64,000 bases of DNA from Antilocapra americana (GCA_007570785.1 ML661382.1:1119526-1183525), one strand, 5' to 3'. Counted from the first letter of the stretch, positions 32,011 through 44,118 are shown. Numbers and translations: made by a program. The notes: generated by a model from the sequence alone, not told the origin.

Positions 32011-32329
32011 AAGAAGATGTCACTCATCCATCCAGAGGAGGTTTTGCAAGAGAAGAAATTGATGAAAGGGATTTTTAAACCTGTGTATGAAGTCCAAAGC
32101 AAATCCCTGAGTGATCCACATGTCAGACTGAATAGAATCAATATGGCAAATATTTGAGAACTGAATTATAATGTGCAGTATTATGTAGGTTTTTAGCTTG
32201 GTCTCAGGTAGCATACAAATGAAGCACTCTGAAAATTAAATCATCCTTGGAATGACAGCCCATGAAATTAAGCCAGAAGCTGCATGCTAAACTAAATACT
32301 GTGACTGCCAGATAAAATACAAGATTTAA

Positions 32330-33172
32330 ATAGGATCAGAGTTTTCTAACATAATATGCAAAGTGCCCAGCTTTCAATAGAAAATCACTCATCATGCCAA
32401 AAACTAGGAACCTGAATGAGAAAACATAATCAATAGATGCCAGCACTAAGACTTTAGATGTTGAATTTATCTAACAAAGATTTTAAAGCAGTCATTATAA
32501 AAATGCTTCAACAAGTAATCACAAACTCTCTTGAAACAATAAAAATCTCAGCAACTAGAGAAATATATAAAAGAATCAATCTGAAATTATTGAACTAAAA
32601 AATACAGCAACCAAGACAAAAAAATTCACTGGATGAGCTCAGCAGTGGAATAAAAATACAGAAGAAATAACTGGTGAACTTGAAGATAGACAAATAGCAC
32701 AGTTCTAGAAAAAATATAAAATGTATTTATGATCTGGGATTGGCAAAGATATCTTACAAAGAACACAGAAGTTACTAATCATTATGAAAAAATTGATAGG
32801 TTGGATTTCATCAAAATGAAGGACATTATTCATCAAAAGACACTATTAAGAAATGAATAGGTAAGCCAAGATTGGGAGAAATCTTCAAAACACATATATC
32901 TGACAAACGTCTTATATCCAGAGTATGTGTGTATATATGCATGTATATATGTATGCAGGGGATGTATATACACGTATATGCATGTATTATATTTCTGCAA
33001 ATCTATAATTAAAAGGCTAACAACCTCAAGGTTTATTTGTTTGCTTGTTTTTTTTTAATGGTAGAAGACTTGAATAAATACTTCTACAAAGGAAGATATA
33101 TGAATGGTCGATGAGCATAAAAGAAGTACTCAGTCCTCACTAACCAGGAAACTGCAAATTGAAACTATAGTG
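32330..33172 (+). mobile_element. Degraded HAL1/L1 sequence
   Basis: An ORF1-like A-rich part (AAAATGCTTCAACAAGTAAT; AATAACTGGTGAACTTGAAG) is followed from about 32720 by the L1 ORF2 C-terminal part (GGATTTCATCAAAATGAAGG; CTTATATCCAGAGTATG; CACTAACCAGGAAACTGCAA). A TA/TG-rich simple repeat interrupts it at about 32925-32990. Confidence 0.6.
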
Positions 33173-33173
33173 A

Positions 33174-33298
33174 AAGGGATCTCCCCAGTGGTCCAGTGGT
33201 TAGGACTCTGAGATTTCACTGCAGGGGCACAGGTTCAATTCCTGGTGGCAGAACTAAGATCCTACAAGTTGTGCAGTCAGAAAGAAGAAATAAATGGT
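33174..33298 (+). mobile_element. CHR-type tRNA-derived SINE
   Basis: Plus-strand element: GGGATCTCCCCAGTGGTCCA head, AGGTTCAATTCCTGGTGGC B-box and an AGAAGAAATAAATG end. Confidence 0.78.
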
Positions 33299-33639
33299 TT
33301 ATTACTCAGCATGCTAAGCAATAACAACAAATACTCTAGAATCATGGAGCCCAAATGTGGAATATCCAAGCTAGAGCAAAGAGAGAGCTATGACAGAATA
33401 GATGAGATGAATCAAGAGTTTACAGATGGCACTGGGAGCCCTTGAAAGTGTAGGAGCAAAGGGATGATGTGGTCAGAGCTTAGGAAAATTGATCAGGTGG
33501 TCTCTGAGAAGGATGGGTAGAAAGGACAAGGAAGACTAGATCTATGTCTTTTTTTTTTTTTTGAACTTTTTATCATATGTTGGAGTATAGCCAATTAACA
33601 ATGTTGTGAAAGAAAAAAAAAACCAATGTTTTGATAGTT

Positions 33640-33858
33640 TAAAAGTGAAAGTTGCTCAGTCATTACTGACTCTTTGCGACCCCATAGTCTAATACAGTCC
33701 ATGGAATTCTCTAGGCCAGAATACTGGAGTGGGTAGCCTTTCTCTTCTCCAGGAGATCTTCCCAACCTAGGGATTGAACTCAGGTCCCCGCATTGCAGGT
33801 GGATTCTTCACCAGCTGAGCCACAAGGGAAGCCCAAGAATACTGGAGTGGGTAGCAGC
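33640..33858 (-). mobile_element. BovA SINE, partly dimeric
   Basis: Minus-strand element: AGTGAAAGTTGCTCAGTCAT, AGAATACTGGAGTGGGTAGC, a CCTAGGGATTGAACTCAGG B-box and GCCACAAGGGAAGCCCAAGA, then a second partial ATACTGGAGTGGGT unit. Confidence 0.85.
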
Positions 33859-33859
33859 A

Positions 33860-35810
33860 GAGGCCTCAGCCATACCTAGATCTATGTTTTTTAATAGGAA
33901 GCACATACTGACCCCACAATCTGTTGCTTGGAGGGAGCAGGGAGGCTAGTTGAGACCAATGCAGGGACACAGACTTGCCCTGAAAGAGTGGTAGTGAAAA
34001 TGCAGAGGGAGGGTTCAAAAGAGTCACCTTGAAGGTAAAGTCCCTGCCGTCCTGGGGTCCCCACCTGGAGTCAGTGACATGGTGTCCTCTCCTCTACCCC
34101 ACTGCCCAACCTAGGCACCTGGAGGACTCAATTCCAGTGACCACTCAAATGCCCGTAACTGGCACTCTTCACTTGTGGATCAGAGAGATCTGTAAAGAAA
34201 CAATCCAGGCTGGGTTATTTATTATTAATCTGCGTCTCATTTGAAGACACTTATCTGCCAGAAGATAAAGACCTGAGCATCCCTGGGCTTCTGTGGCTCT
34301 CACTGCCTGGCAGTTCTCCCAGCCACGAAAGAGAGAGGGAGAACTCAAAGTTCCCACAGAATCCCAAATGAAGCCTTAAGTTCATCAGACATGTTACTTC
34401 CATCATAATATCGGGTATCCTCAAATCCATTCTTGATGAGTTACATCTGGAGTGGGGTTTGTGACATGTAGTGCCTACCAGGATTGGGTATCTAGCCCAG
34501 GATGGGTTCCAAAAGCAAAGCCCAAGCAAAGCTTCCTGCCAGCTCAGACAGTGGAGAATCTGGTGACAACCACCCAACGAGGGACAGCTCCATAACACCG
34601 GGCTCTGTTCTCCTGCCCCTGACACAACGAAGGGTACCAGCCGCTATGCTGCCCCGTGTTCTTCAGAGTGAGTTCTAGTTGGGGTTCTGAAGGACTGATG
34701 AGACTAAACCTGAAAACTGAGTCTATGGTACAGGCTATGAATTGTCCTCGGAGGGTCCCAACGGGAAACACGGGGCACAACCGATTTAGGAAGATTTGAA
34801 GAAGCTTTAATAAGCTTTCTGCTTACAGCGGTGTGGGCAGGATGCAGAGGAACCACAAAGGAGAATGTAACATTTTAGGGTACGGAGGCGCAGAGGGGAG
34901 CTGCTCCTGGAAGCCAGAGGCACACGGAGCTGGGCAGAGGGAACGTGCGAGGAACTGCCAGCCTGCAGCAGCCCCGCAGTGGGGGAGGAGGCTGGGGAAG
35001 AAGTGCCCTGGTTTCAAATTCCTCTCTCCTCCTTTCTTCCCCACCCCCACCTCACCAGCCAAACCTAAACAGAGGTCAAAGGACAAGGGAGCCCACTGAT
35101 GTTGTCTTATCACTCCTGGGGCGTGGGAAAAGGTGAAGAAGAGCAAAGAGCAGAACTGGAGAGGCCAGCGAACACATCCTGCACACAGGCAGAGAGATCT
35201 GGAGTCAAACCCCGGCTGTGTGACCTTGAGTAAGTCACACATCCTCTCAGAGCTGCAGTTTCTTCAGCTGCAAAGTAGAGATCATTCTATTCACTTCACA
35301 GAATTTCCCTGACAATTAAGCGAATACACATACCCACACAACCCAGAGCTCCTTTGGACAAAGTAGGTACTAGAGGAATGATAACTGATGTTGCTTCTTC
35401 TCTTCCCTCCAGCCTCCTCCTTTTCCTCCACCCCCTGCCTGTCCTTCCTACTATGCAATGGGTCTCTCGAAGGGTCTCTGAGTTGAGCTTCCTCCTAGTC
35501 TGATACCAGTGCTCTTGTTCCCTTATGCCACTGAGGGCCAGGCACATGGCACCATGGCCAAGGAGAATGATAATGTCCCAGGCCAAACACACCTGCAAGA
35601 TGTATTGAACTGAAGTCCTTGTTGATAACCTTGTTTTGTGTTTGACCTCCCCAGAGGTGATCACCTAAGGCAAGCCAAAGCTCCTGCAGGAAGCCCATGC
35701 CCGCTGTCAGTTGCCAGGCTTTGTTTTATCCAAACAGAGCACAGAGGTTCTCATCATTCCTCAGCTTTGGTCAGAGTCAACCGTGGCTGTTCTTGCACAT
35801 AAAAGACCAG
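33860..35810. other. Intergenic, no gene seen
   Basis: Several short open frames on both strands (for example 34823-35242 minus) lack similarity or splice support. 35190-35340 is MIR-like (listed). Otherwise nothing recognisable. Confidence 0.5.
35190..35340 (+). mobile_element. MIR SINE
   Basis: Plus-strand core CCGGCTGTGTGACCTTGAGT, AAGTCACACATCCTCTCAGA and GCAGTTTCTTCAGCTGCAAA. Confidence 0.75.
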
Positions 35811-35814
35811 AGGT

Positions 35815-35943
35815 GGGAATTCCCTGGTGGTTCAGCCATTAAGACGCCATGCTCTCATTGCCAAGGGCCCAAGTTTGACCTCCGGTCAGGGGACTGAGAT
35901 CCCACAAGCTGTGTGATGCGGACACCCTACCCAAAACAAAGAA
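35815..35943 (+). mobile_element. CHR-type tRNA-derived SINE
   Basis: Plus-strand element: GGGAATTCCCTGGTGGTTCA head, GACCTCCGGTCAGGGGACTG and a CCCAAAACAAAG end. Confidence 0.8.
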
Positions 35944-36117
35944 GGCCAGAGATCATGAGCTGGGGACAGGGAGGGCTAAGGATTCAGGCAGCAGAAGGTG
36001 GATGCCTTTCTCTTGATGTTTCCCTCTCAGGAGGAAGCTGGAGTGCAAGGTATCAAAGAGACTAGGCAGCCCATGTGGCCTCATGCCCCTGAGGGGGGTC
36101 AGTGAACTCAAAAGGTT

Positions 36118-36367
36118 TTTTTTTTTTTAAATTTTCATTTTGTACTAGCCTATAGCTGGTTAATGATGTTGTGATAGTTTTAGGCGAACAGCAAAAGGAC
36201 TCAGCCAGGCATATACATGTATCCATTCTCCCCCAAACTCCCCTCCCATCCAGGCTGCCACATAGCACTGAGCAGAATTCCACGTGCTATACAGTAGGTC
36301 CTTGTGGATTAACTATTTTAAATACAGCAGAGTGTACATGTCCATTCCAAACTCCCTAACTAGTCCT
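36118..36367 (-). mobile_element. Artiodactyl L1 3'-end fragment
   Basis: Antisense L1 tail: poly(T) start, GTTAATGATGTTGTGATAGT, ATACATGTATCCATTCTCCC, TGCTATACAGTAGGTCCTTG and CATTCCAAACTCCCTAACTA. A SINE is inserted at its right edge. Confidence 0.7.
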
Positions 36368-36586
36368 ATGTTATGCTATGCTAAGTCACTTCAGTCATGT
36401 CCAGTTCTTTGTGACGTAACCTGCCAGGCTCCTCTGTCCATGGGATTCTCCAGGCAAGAATACTAGAGTAGCTTGCCATTCCCTTCTCCAGAGGATCTTC
36501 CCAGCCCAGGGATGGAACCCACGTCTCTTATGTCTTCTACATTGACAGGCAGGTTCTTTACCACTAGTACCACCTGGGAAGCCCAA
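36368..36586 (-). mobile_element. BovA/Bov-tA SINE
   Basis: Minus-strand element: GTCACTTCAGTCATGTCCAG, the CTCCTCTGTCCATGGGATTC core, CCCAGCCCAGGGATGGAACC and an ACCACCTGGGAAGCCC head. Confidence 0.9.
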
Positions 36587-36589
36587 CTA

Positions 36590-38300
36590 TCCCTTGCCCC
36601 TGGCAATCATAAGTTCAGAGCTCAAAAGTTTGAAAACATCTGCTTTGAGATGATTCTGCTGCCCTGTTAGTACTGGCAGGTTTGGGCACTGAAATGGCAG
36701 AGCTTACCAGGCTCTTCTTTGAATCTAGAACTATTTGTTTGAATCCATGATGAGAAACAGAGCATTTTTAGATCTCTCCTTGGATCTGTTGAACCCTCCA
36801 CATTACTGGGATCACCAGTCTGGCTGGAGCCACCAACACAGCATTCTTTGGTGTGTTAGAACACAAAGCTACTTCCCCTCAGGGCTTCACTTTGCAGTCA
36901 CTGAACATCCAAGGCTTTTGCTGACTTACATTTTTCTCCCGGCCAATTGGCTCATTCTGTAGGGCTTCCACAAGAATGGGCTGGGAGCTTAACTCTGGGT
37001 CATGTCCTGATTAGGGGTTTCTCAAGAGGAGGAATGAGCTAGCTATTTCCTGAGATGAGAGAGGGGAGTTTTTTTTCTTTCTTACTGTAACTGCTCAGAA
37101 CAGTCTGTGCTAAAGCTGAGTTTTGTGCCGGGAGAGAGAGAGAACATTTTTGCAATGATGTAGCAGAATCCTCAAGGATTCTGCCCATGGCTCTTTCCCT
37201 GGTGTCACATTTAATCTCTCTTGTGGCCAACACTTCCTGGAGATCAAATACAAGTTCTGAAGCAGAGATAGCAAGTTCAGCCTCCTCCAGTCATGTAAGA
37301 ACTAGCAATACAAGCCTTTTGTCACTATAAATACAGTCATTGCAAGAGGAGCCGGACCTGTGGTCAGCTCATTACAGTGTCATTATGTAACCTCATCACA
37401 GGGGCAGGGGGTGCCCAGCTCCAGCCAAGTGGTACCTGGCAGAAACGCAGGCAAGGATGATTTACCTTTCAGTGTTTCAGGAGAAACCAGATGTCTACAT
37501 TTTTACGGAAAATATGGGATTTTCAAGGGTTGTTTTTAATTTTTTTTTTAAAGGATGTGGAACAACTTCCACTTCTGAAAGGATGTACTAGATTTATTTT
37601 CCCTATTCCTCCTACTAAGCACAGATTAAAACCCTGGACATTATCTATTAAACAAATGCAAGACTCTGAAAGAGAAGAATGCAGGCTGGCTAGGGACCTC
37701 AAGACCCAAGGAATGACTCAGCAGTGAGTTCTCCACATTTTCTCTTTGCCTCAAATATGTTTGACTGGCTACTGAAGAAGCCAGCAACCTCAAAATGTAA
37801 TGGGTTCAGAAAGAAGCTCCAAGAAAAGCCTGCTTTCTCCGGGCAAAGAGCCAGAAAAGGAGCAGCCTAGAAAGACAGACAACCTTTAGACAATACTCCC
37901 TCTACTCCAAGCCCACCTCTACCCCCATCAGCCAAGGTCAAGTGGAAAGCCTAGACCTCTGACCTCCCCAGGCTATAATGAGGCATCTCCCCTCCTTTCT
38001 GGGGTGGTGTCAGAAGAGATCTAGTTACCCACTCAGGACCTTCACCACTGGTCAGTAATAGAAGGCCATCTCTCCCCACGTTGACAACAGAGGAGGTGAG
38101 AAGGAACCCCTTCTTCTCTCAGCCAGTGTGATATCAGTGAGGACCTCGTGGGAAACCTGAACTTCCACCCTTTCCCAGTAGAAGACGTCCGTGGAGGCCA
38201 AATGGAGGACTTGGACTTCCATACCCACCAGGCAGTAAAGAGACAGCGGCCCCTCTTTCTGACAGAAGCAGTGTTAGGGGAGGCCTACTGAGACATAAGC
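36590..38300. other. Intergenic, no gene seen
   Basis: No recognisable exon or repeat. The segment 37310-37440 stands out only by a mixed-composition, less repeat-like look; nothing functional is shown. Confidence 0.45.
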
Positions 38301-38329
38301 TATAAATAAGATCCAGAGTCTTACAACAC

Positions 38330-39485
38330 AATATCCAAAACTTTCAGGTCTTAATCCAAGGTCACTTGTCATAACAAGACCAATCTGAACTTGACTAAGA
38401 AAAGACAAACTATAGACCCCAATACCAAAACGACACAGACACGACAATTATCTGGAAAGGATTCTGAAGTAACCATCATAAAAATGTTTCAATGTGTTCA
38501 ATGACACATACTTGAAACAAATGAAACAACTGAGACACTCTCAGCAAAGAAATATAAAGCCTCAGCCAAACAAAGTAATACATAAACAAGAACCAAGTAG
38601 AAATTTTAGATTACAGAAATACAATAACAGAAATAAAAACTCAATGCGTGGGTTCAACAGCAAAATGGAGAGAAGAGAGGAAAAGATTAGTGAACTTGAA
38701 AACTTCAGTTAGAAAGCTGATTACCCTAATCTGCACAACAGAGTGAAAAACAACAAAATAAGACAAAACAAAAGGCCAAAATATTGCCTCAGGGACATGT
38801 GGGACTATAACATAAGATCTAGGGGGACTTCCCTGGTGGCCCAGTGGCTAAGACTCCATGTTCCCAATGCAGGGGCCAGGGTTTGATCCCTGCTCAGAGA
38901 ACTAGATCCTGAAGACTGCAACTAAAGATCCTGCACGCCAAAATGAAGGCAGTAGATACTACATGATGCAACTGAGACCCAGTACAGCCAAATAAGTAAA
39001 TAAATATGTGCATATATATATATTTATATTTATATATACATAAAAGATCTAACATTCAGGTCATCAGAGTCATAGAAGAGGAGAGTGTTCAAAGAAATAA
39101 TGGCTGAAATTTGCCCCCAAATTGGCAGAAGATATAAACCTATAGACCCACAAAGCTAAGCAAACCTCAAAAAAGATAAACTTACGCCAAAACACATCAT
39201 AGTCAAACTTCTGAAAACTAAACACAAAGGCAGTAATCTTGGAAGCAGCCAGGGAGAAATGACACATTACTTATAGAGAGAAAATAACTCAGATGAGGGC
39301 AAATTTCTGGTCAGAAACCACAGACCAGAAGAAAGTAGCACAAGATTTTTCAAATGCTAAAAGAAGAGAACCGTCAATCTAGAATCATACCTGGTGAAAA
39401 TATTCTTCAGAACTGAGGGGAAATCAAAACATCCCTAGATAAAGGAAACGGAGGGATAAATTTGAAATGGACTTATCTTATATGG
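38330..39485 (+). mobile_element. Degraded HAL1/L1 sequence with nested SINE
   Basis: An ORF1-like A-rich stretch (AATAACAGAAATAAAAACTC; GTTCAACAGCAAAATGGAGA) continues after a nested SINE with CAGAAACCACAGACCAGAAG and TAGAATCATACCTGGTGAAA, which resemble L1/HAL1 ORF1. It is decayed. Confidence 0.6.
38825..39004 (+). mobile_element. CHR-type tRNA-derived SINE
   Basis: Plus-strand element: GGACTTCCCTGGTGGCCCAG head, GGGTTTGATCCCTGCTCAG, CCAGTACAGCCAAATAAGTA tail. It is followed by a TA-rich simple repeat at about 39005-39045. Confidence 0.85.
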
Positions 39486-39724
39486 ACTGCTAAAGGAAGT
39501 TGTCTAAACAAAAAGGAAATAGTAACAGAAGGAATCCTGAAACACTGGGTAGGAAAAAAAAGAACAACAAAAAGAGCAAATATATGGATAAATACAAAAA
39601 ACATTCCTTCTCCTTTCAATGTTCTAAGTTATGTTTGACTATAGAAGCAAAAATTATAACATTGTTTAATATGATTCTCAATGTATGTAGAGGAGTTATT
39701 GAAGACAATTACATTATAAAGAGA

Positions 39725-39938
39725 GGGGGCTTCCCTAGTAGCTCAGTGGTAAAGAATCCGTCTATCAATGCAGGAGTCAGGGGTTCCATCCCTGGGTGGG
39801 GAAGATCCCCTGCAGAAGGAAATGGTAACCCACTCCAGTATTCTTGCCTGGGAAATCCCGAGGACAGAGGAGCCTGGCTGGCTACGTCCATTGGGCTGCA
39901 AAGAGTTGGACACAACTTAGCAACTAAACAACAACAAA
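39725..39938 (+). mobile_element. BovA/Bov-tA SINE
   Basis: Plus-strand element: GGGGGCTTCCCTAGTAGCTC head, CACTCCAGTATTCTTGCCTG core, GCAAAGAGTTGGACACAACT, ACAACAACAAAA end. Confidence 0.9.
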
Positions 39939-40071
39939 AGGTTCTACATTTCACATGAATTGAGAAAGTATCCTGAGAGTGTTCTATGCTAAGTTATGTC
40001 TGTGTAATGTAATACCTTGAGCAACCACTAATAAAGCAACCAAATGATAAAGGAGAATACACTCAAACCAC

Positions 40072-40200
40072 AGTTTTTCTTGTTTTTGTTTTGGCCATGA
40101 CACAAGGCTTTCAGGATTTCAGTTCCCTGACTAGGGGTTGAACTGGGGTCATGACAGTGAAAGCACCAAGTCCTAACCCCTGGACCACCAGGGAATTCCC
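40072..40200 (-). mobile_element. CHR-type tRNA-derived SINE
   Basis: Minus-strand element: T-rich start, CAGTTCCCTGACTAGGGGTT, CTGGACCACCAGGGAATTCC. It lies 17 bp from an oppositely oriented SINE. Confidence 0.85.
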
Positions 40201-40217
40201 TCAAAACACTGTTGATA

Positions 40218-40502
40218 GGACTTCCCTGGTGGTCCCGTGGTTAAGAATCCGCCTGCCAATGCAGAGGACACGGGTTCGATCCCTGGTCCGGGAAGATCCC
40301 ATGGAGCAAGTAAGCCCAAGAGCCACAGCTATTGAAGCCTGTGCAGTCTAGAGCCCGTGCTCTGAAAGAAGAGAAGCCGTCGCAGTGAGAAGCCCTCACA
40401 CCCAACTAGAGAGCAGCCCCCGCTCGCCCCAACTAGAGAAAACCCATATGTGCAACGAAGACTCAGCGCAGCCAAAAAACAAAAACAAAAACAAAAAAAA
40501 CC
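40218..40502 (+). mobile_element. CHRL-like SINE with target-site duplication
   Basis: Plus-strand long CHR element: GGACTTCCCTGGTGGTCCCG head, GGGTTCGATCCCTGGTCCGG B-box, the CTAGAGCCCGTGCTCTGAAA tail and an A-rich end. ACTGTTGATA (40208-40217) and ATTGTTGATA (40503-40512) form a 9/10 target-site duplication. Confidence 0.88.
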
Positions 40503-41475
40503 ATTGTTGATAAATCAAAGTGTGCTGAGAGGGAGATTATACCCCTAAATGGGTGTATTTTCCTGATACAAGGAAAAGTCTCAAATCTAATGAGGAAAAG
40601 TCCCAAATCAACAATCTAAGCTCCTGGTCATGAAAAACCTACACAGCTGAAGAATATTAACTTAGCTATTCTAGTCATTCCTCACAAAGTTAAAGTTAAC
40701 ATTTGCTTTGCTTTTATTGAGAGTTAACAAAATAAATGACTACAAGAAAAAAAATCTAAGTTCCCACCTGAAGGAAGTAGAAAATTAAGTAAACCCAAAA
40801 AAGCAGATGGAAGGAAATAATAAAAAGCAGAAATCCACAAAATTGGAAAGAGAAAAACAATATGGAATATCAATGAAACAAGAAAAAACTCACGTTTTGA
40901 TAAGATCAACAAAACTAACACATCTAGAGAAAGACTGACCAAAAACGAGAGAAGACAGGAATCCTTAATATTGGTAATAAAACAGGCTGCCGCTAAAAAT
41001 CCCACAGGCATCAAAAGACAAATAAGGGAATGTTGTGAACAATATTATTTGCATACATTTGACCACATAGATGGAAAGGACCAATTCCTTAAAAAGCACA
41101 AGCTAAAAAAAAAAGCAAAAACTACTACAACTCATCCAGTATGAAGGAGATAATTTGAATGATGTCTTAACTATTAAGGAAATTGAATTCATAATTTTAG
41201 AACTCCCAAAATAGAAATCTTCATGCCCAGATGGTCTCAGTGCAGAATTCCCCCAAACATTTAAAGAAGAATTAACACCAATTCTGTACAACCTTATCCA
41301 GAAACTAAAAGAGAGAAAATAGTTCCTAACTCATCTTATGAGGCCAATATTACCTGATACCAAAATTAGAAAAAGACAATTACCAAAAAAAAAAAAAAAG
41401 AGTACAACTGACCAATATCCTTCAGTACAGATACAAAAATTATTTACAAATTACTAGCAAACAGAATTCAGCAAT

Positions 41476-41700
41476 GGGTTTCCCATGTGGCGCTAATGGT
41501 AAAGAAACTGCTTGCCTGAATCTCCTGCAGGAGATTCAGGAGACCTGGGTTCTTTCTCTGGATCGGGAAGATCTCCTGGAAGAGGGCAACCCATTCCAGT
41601 ATTCTTGCCAGAAGAATCCCCATGGACAGAGGAGCCCGACAGGCTACAGTCCATACGGTCACAAAAAGTTGGACACAACTGAAGCGACTTAACACGTAGC
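41476..41700 (+). mobile_element. BovA/Bov-tA SINE with 15-bp target-site duplication
   Basis: Plus-strand element: GGGTTTCCCATGTGGCGCTA head to GAAGCGACTTAACACGTAGC. It is flanked by the perfect duplication ACAGAATTCAGCAAT at 41461-41475 and 41701-41715, so its edges are exact to within a base or two. Confidence 0.93.
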
Positions 41701-42626
41701 ACAGAATTCAGCAATATGTAAAAAGCTTAAACACCACGACCAAATGGACTTTATTCCAGGGATGCAATGCTAGCCCAACATTCAAAAATCAATTAATTTA
41801 GTCCAACAAATAAGCAGGCTAAAGAAAAATAAATTGAAACAGAGAAAACTCCTCACTTATGATAAAAGCTTTCAGAAAACAAGGAAAAGAGGGGAACTTC
41901 AACTTGATAAGGAATATCTACAAAAACCCACAGCTAACATCATACTTAAATGATTAAACACTAAATGCTTTCCCTTAAGAATGGGAACAAGGTAAGGATG
42001 TCCACTCTTACCAATCTTATTCAACAGTGCTGGAAGTTCTAGCCAATACAGTCAGAATAGGAAAGGAAATAAAAGGCATACAGATTGGAAAAGAAGAAAT
42101 AAGTTTGCCTTTGTAGATGGCATTATGATCAATGTACAAAACCCCAAGGTATTTAAAAAGAAAATTCCTAGAACTAATGAGTGATTTCATCAAGGGCCCA
42201 GAATACAAAATCAACATACAAAAATCAGCTCTATTTTTATATATTAGCAATGAACACATGGACAGCAAAATTAAATTAAAAAAACAATTCCACTTAACTT
42301 AATAAAATACCTTCATGCAAGTCAAATAAAACATGTACACATATGGTAAAAAGACTCCACACTTCCTCTGCAGGGGTGCTGGCTATATCCCTGGTCAGAA
42401 ACTGGGAGGGGAAGGGGAAGAACCAATGAATGGCTAAATAAATGGAAAGATATTCTATATTTATGGATTGGAAGACTCATCATAGTAAAGATGTCAATTT
42501 CCCCCAAATCTTTATATAAGATTAATGAAATCCCAGCAGGATTTTTTGGTGGATATAGACAAAATTATTCTAAATTGCATAAGGAAAGGCAAAGGAACTC
42601 AAATAGCTAAAACAACTTAGAAACAG

Positions 42627-42632
42627 AGGAAT
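42627..42632. repeat. Left 6-bp duplication of the solo LTR
   Basis: AGGAAT directly before the LTR's TG end; identical to 43732-43737. Confidence 0.85.
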
Positions 42633-43731
42633 TGCCGGGATCCAGCCTCGGCGGGTCCGGGGGTCTTGAGGGATGAGTGGCGTCGGCGGAAGAACTGAGC
42701 TGAGTCGATGTGTGGTGATGGAGCCGTCTCTCTTTATTGCTGTTAGTTTTGTGGGGTGATGGAGAAGTCTCTCCAAAAGGAGACGGAGAAGTCTCTCATT
42801 TATTGTTGTTGGTTTACAGTTTTTATACCCAAGAAACACACCCATTACATCACATCTAATTCTATACAATCCTGTTTTCTGCCTATCATCAACAACTTTA
42901 ATCTTAAGCTCATTTTCCTTGCAAAAGGTCGGATTTCTGCATAATTAGACTTAACAATAGTATGTTTACCATTTGAATGTCTCCAGCATACTTCGGATAA
43001 GTATATCAATCTAAGTAGAAAGCTTACATTTCTCTTACTAGTTGCAACTATGTAGAAGCTAGAAAGAAGGGCTTAAGCTTGAAACTTTTATTCTATTAAC
43101 TTATTTTGGTTCTTACAAGGAAAGAGAAAAGAGGACAAAGAGACAATTTAGCAGCACTGCTTTAACAATGAAGTCCTATTAACCTTACAACTACTAAAAT
43201 GAATTCCTATGTCTACATATCCTAAAGCAATCAATATCTCCAACTATGCTGGCCACAGTTGAGCATTCCTAAGTCTCAATCGAGCCTGATTTCTTCAAGG
43301 AAGAGAACCTCCTCTGTGGAGTGGTGGGGGGAGTGGGAGGTGGAAAGGTGACCCAAGTACGAGCCTTTCTGGTAGTGGCCTTGCCATGACCCCCAGAGAA
43401 CTCTTGGTAAACTCCCCAGTAATTAGTAGGAAGAGTAGTAACCTATTTAAGTGTCCCTTTCATTCCTCCTTAGCCCCCGGGGAAGGTGATCCACCTTCCC
43501 GGATCCTCTGGTTGATAAGGTCTGGGGGGATTATCTCAGGACGAATTCTTTCCAACTGTGACTGACCTACTGAGATGAGCCAATATTCCGAGCATGGACA
43601 GAACTTCCAAGAAAAATACCAGGGTGAGGCTAGCCCAGGATGCCCCAATAAAAAAAGTCAGCTTTGCAAATACTTTCTTAGTCTCGTGACCTTGTCATCC
43701 GAGTAAGGGGGCATCCTGACGGCTCCCGGCA
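42633..43731 (-). mobile_element. Solo LTR of an endogenous retrovirus (class II/ERVK-like)
   Basis: A 1099-bp element bounded by TG...CA, with perfect 8-bp terminal inverted repeats TGCCGGGA and TCCCGGCA and a perfect 6-bp target-site duplication. That duplication length fits betaretrovirus-like (ERVK) families. Transcription sense is minus: a TATAAAA box lies at 42821-42827, followed by AATAAA signals at 42799-42804 and 42733-42738. The two signals sit in a partly duplicated segment of about 34 bp. No internal retroviral gene is present, so it is a recombined solo LTR. It interrupts an old L1 and is clearly younger than it. Confidence 0.9.
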
Positions 43732-43737
43732 AGGAAT
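43732..43737. repeat. Right 6-bp duplication of the solo LTR
   Basis: AGGAAT directly after the LTR's CA end. Confidence 0.85.
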
Positions 43738-44118
43738 AAAGGGAGAGGAATCACTATCCAACCTGAAGGGTTATCACAGAGCTATGGTAATCAAGCTATG
43801 CAGTATTGGCAGATGGAGAGACCCATAGATCAATGAAACAATAGATTCAACGGGGGAATGATAGGAAAACAACAACAGAACATCCAACGCTACCAATCAA
43901 TCCTCACATCTTATACAAAAATTAACTCAAAATGATCACACATTTAAATATACAATTACAAAAACTTTCAGAAGATAACATAGAATATGTTTAAGACCCA
44001 GGGCTCTGTGAAGATTTATTAGGCATGACACCAGAAGCTTATTCCATAAAAGAAAAATAAAGACAGAAGTTGGACTTTATCAAAATTTAAGGCTTTTTTT
44101 TCTCTGTGAAAGATCCTA

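Larger units (their letters stand above)
40513..44118 (+). mobile_element. Degraded L1 ORF2 region, interrupted by a SINE and a solo LTR
   Basis: Decayed L1 ORF2 sequence in order: TAGAGAAAGACTGACCAAAA, GCCCAGATGGTCTCAGTGCA, GACTTTATTCCAGGGATGCA, GGTAAGGATGTCCACTCTTA and, after the LTR, GAAGGGTTATCACAGAGCTA. No long open frame remains. A SINE (41476-41700) and an LTR (42633-43731) are nested in it, which orders the insertions in time. Confidence 0.8.

Noticed and set aside
34823..35242. 139-codon minus-strand open frame
   Set aside because: Not similar to anything I know, overlaps a MIR at one edge, and has competing frames on the other strand.
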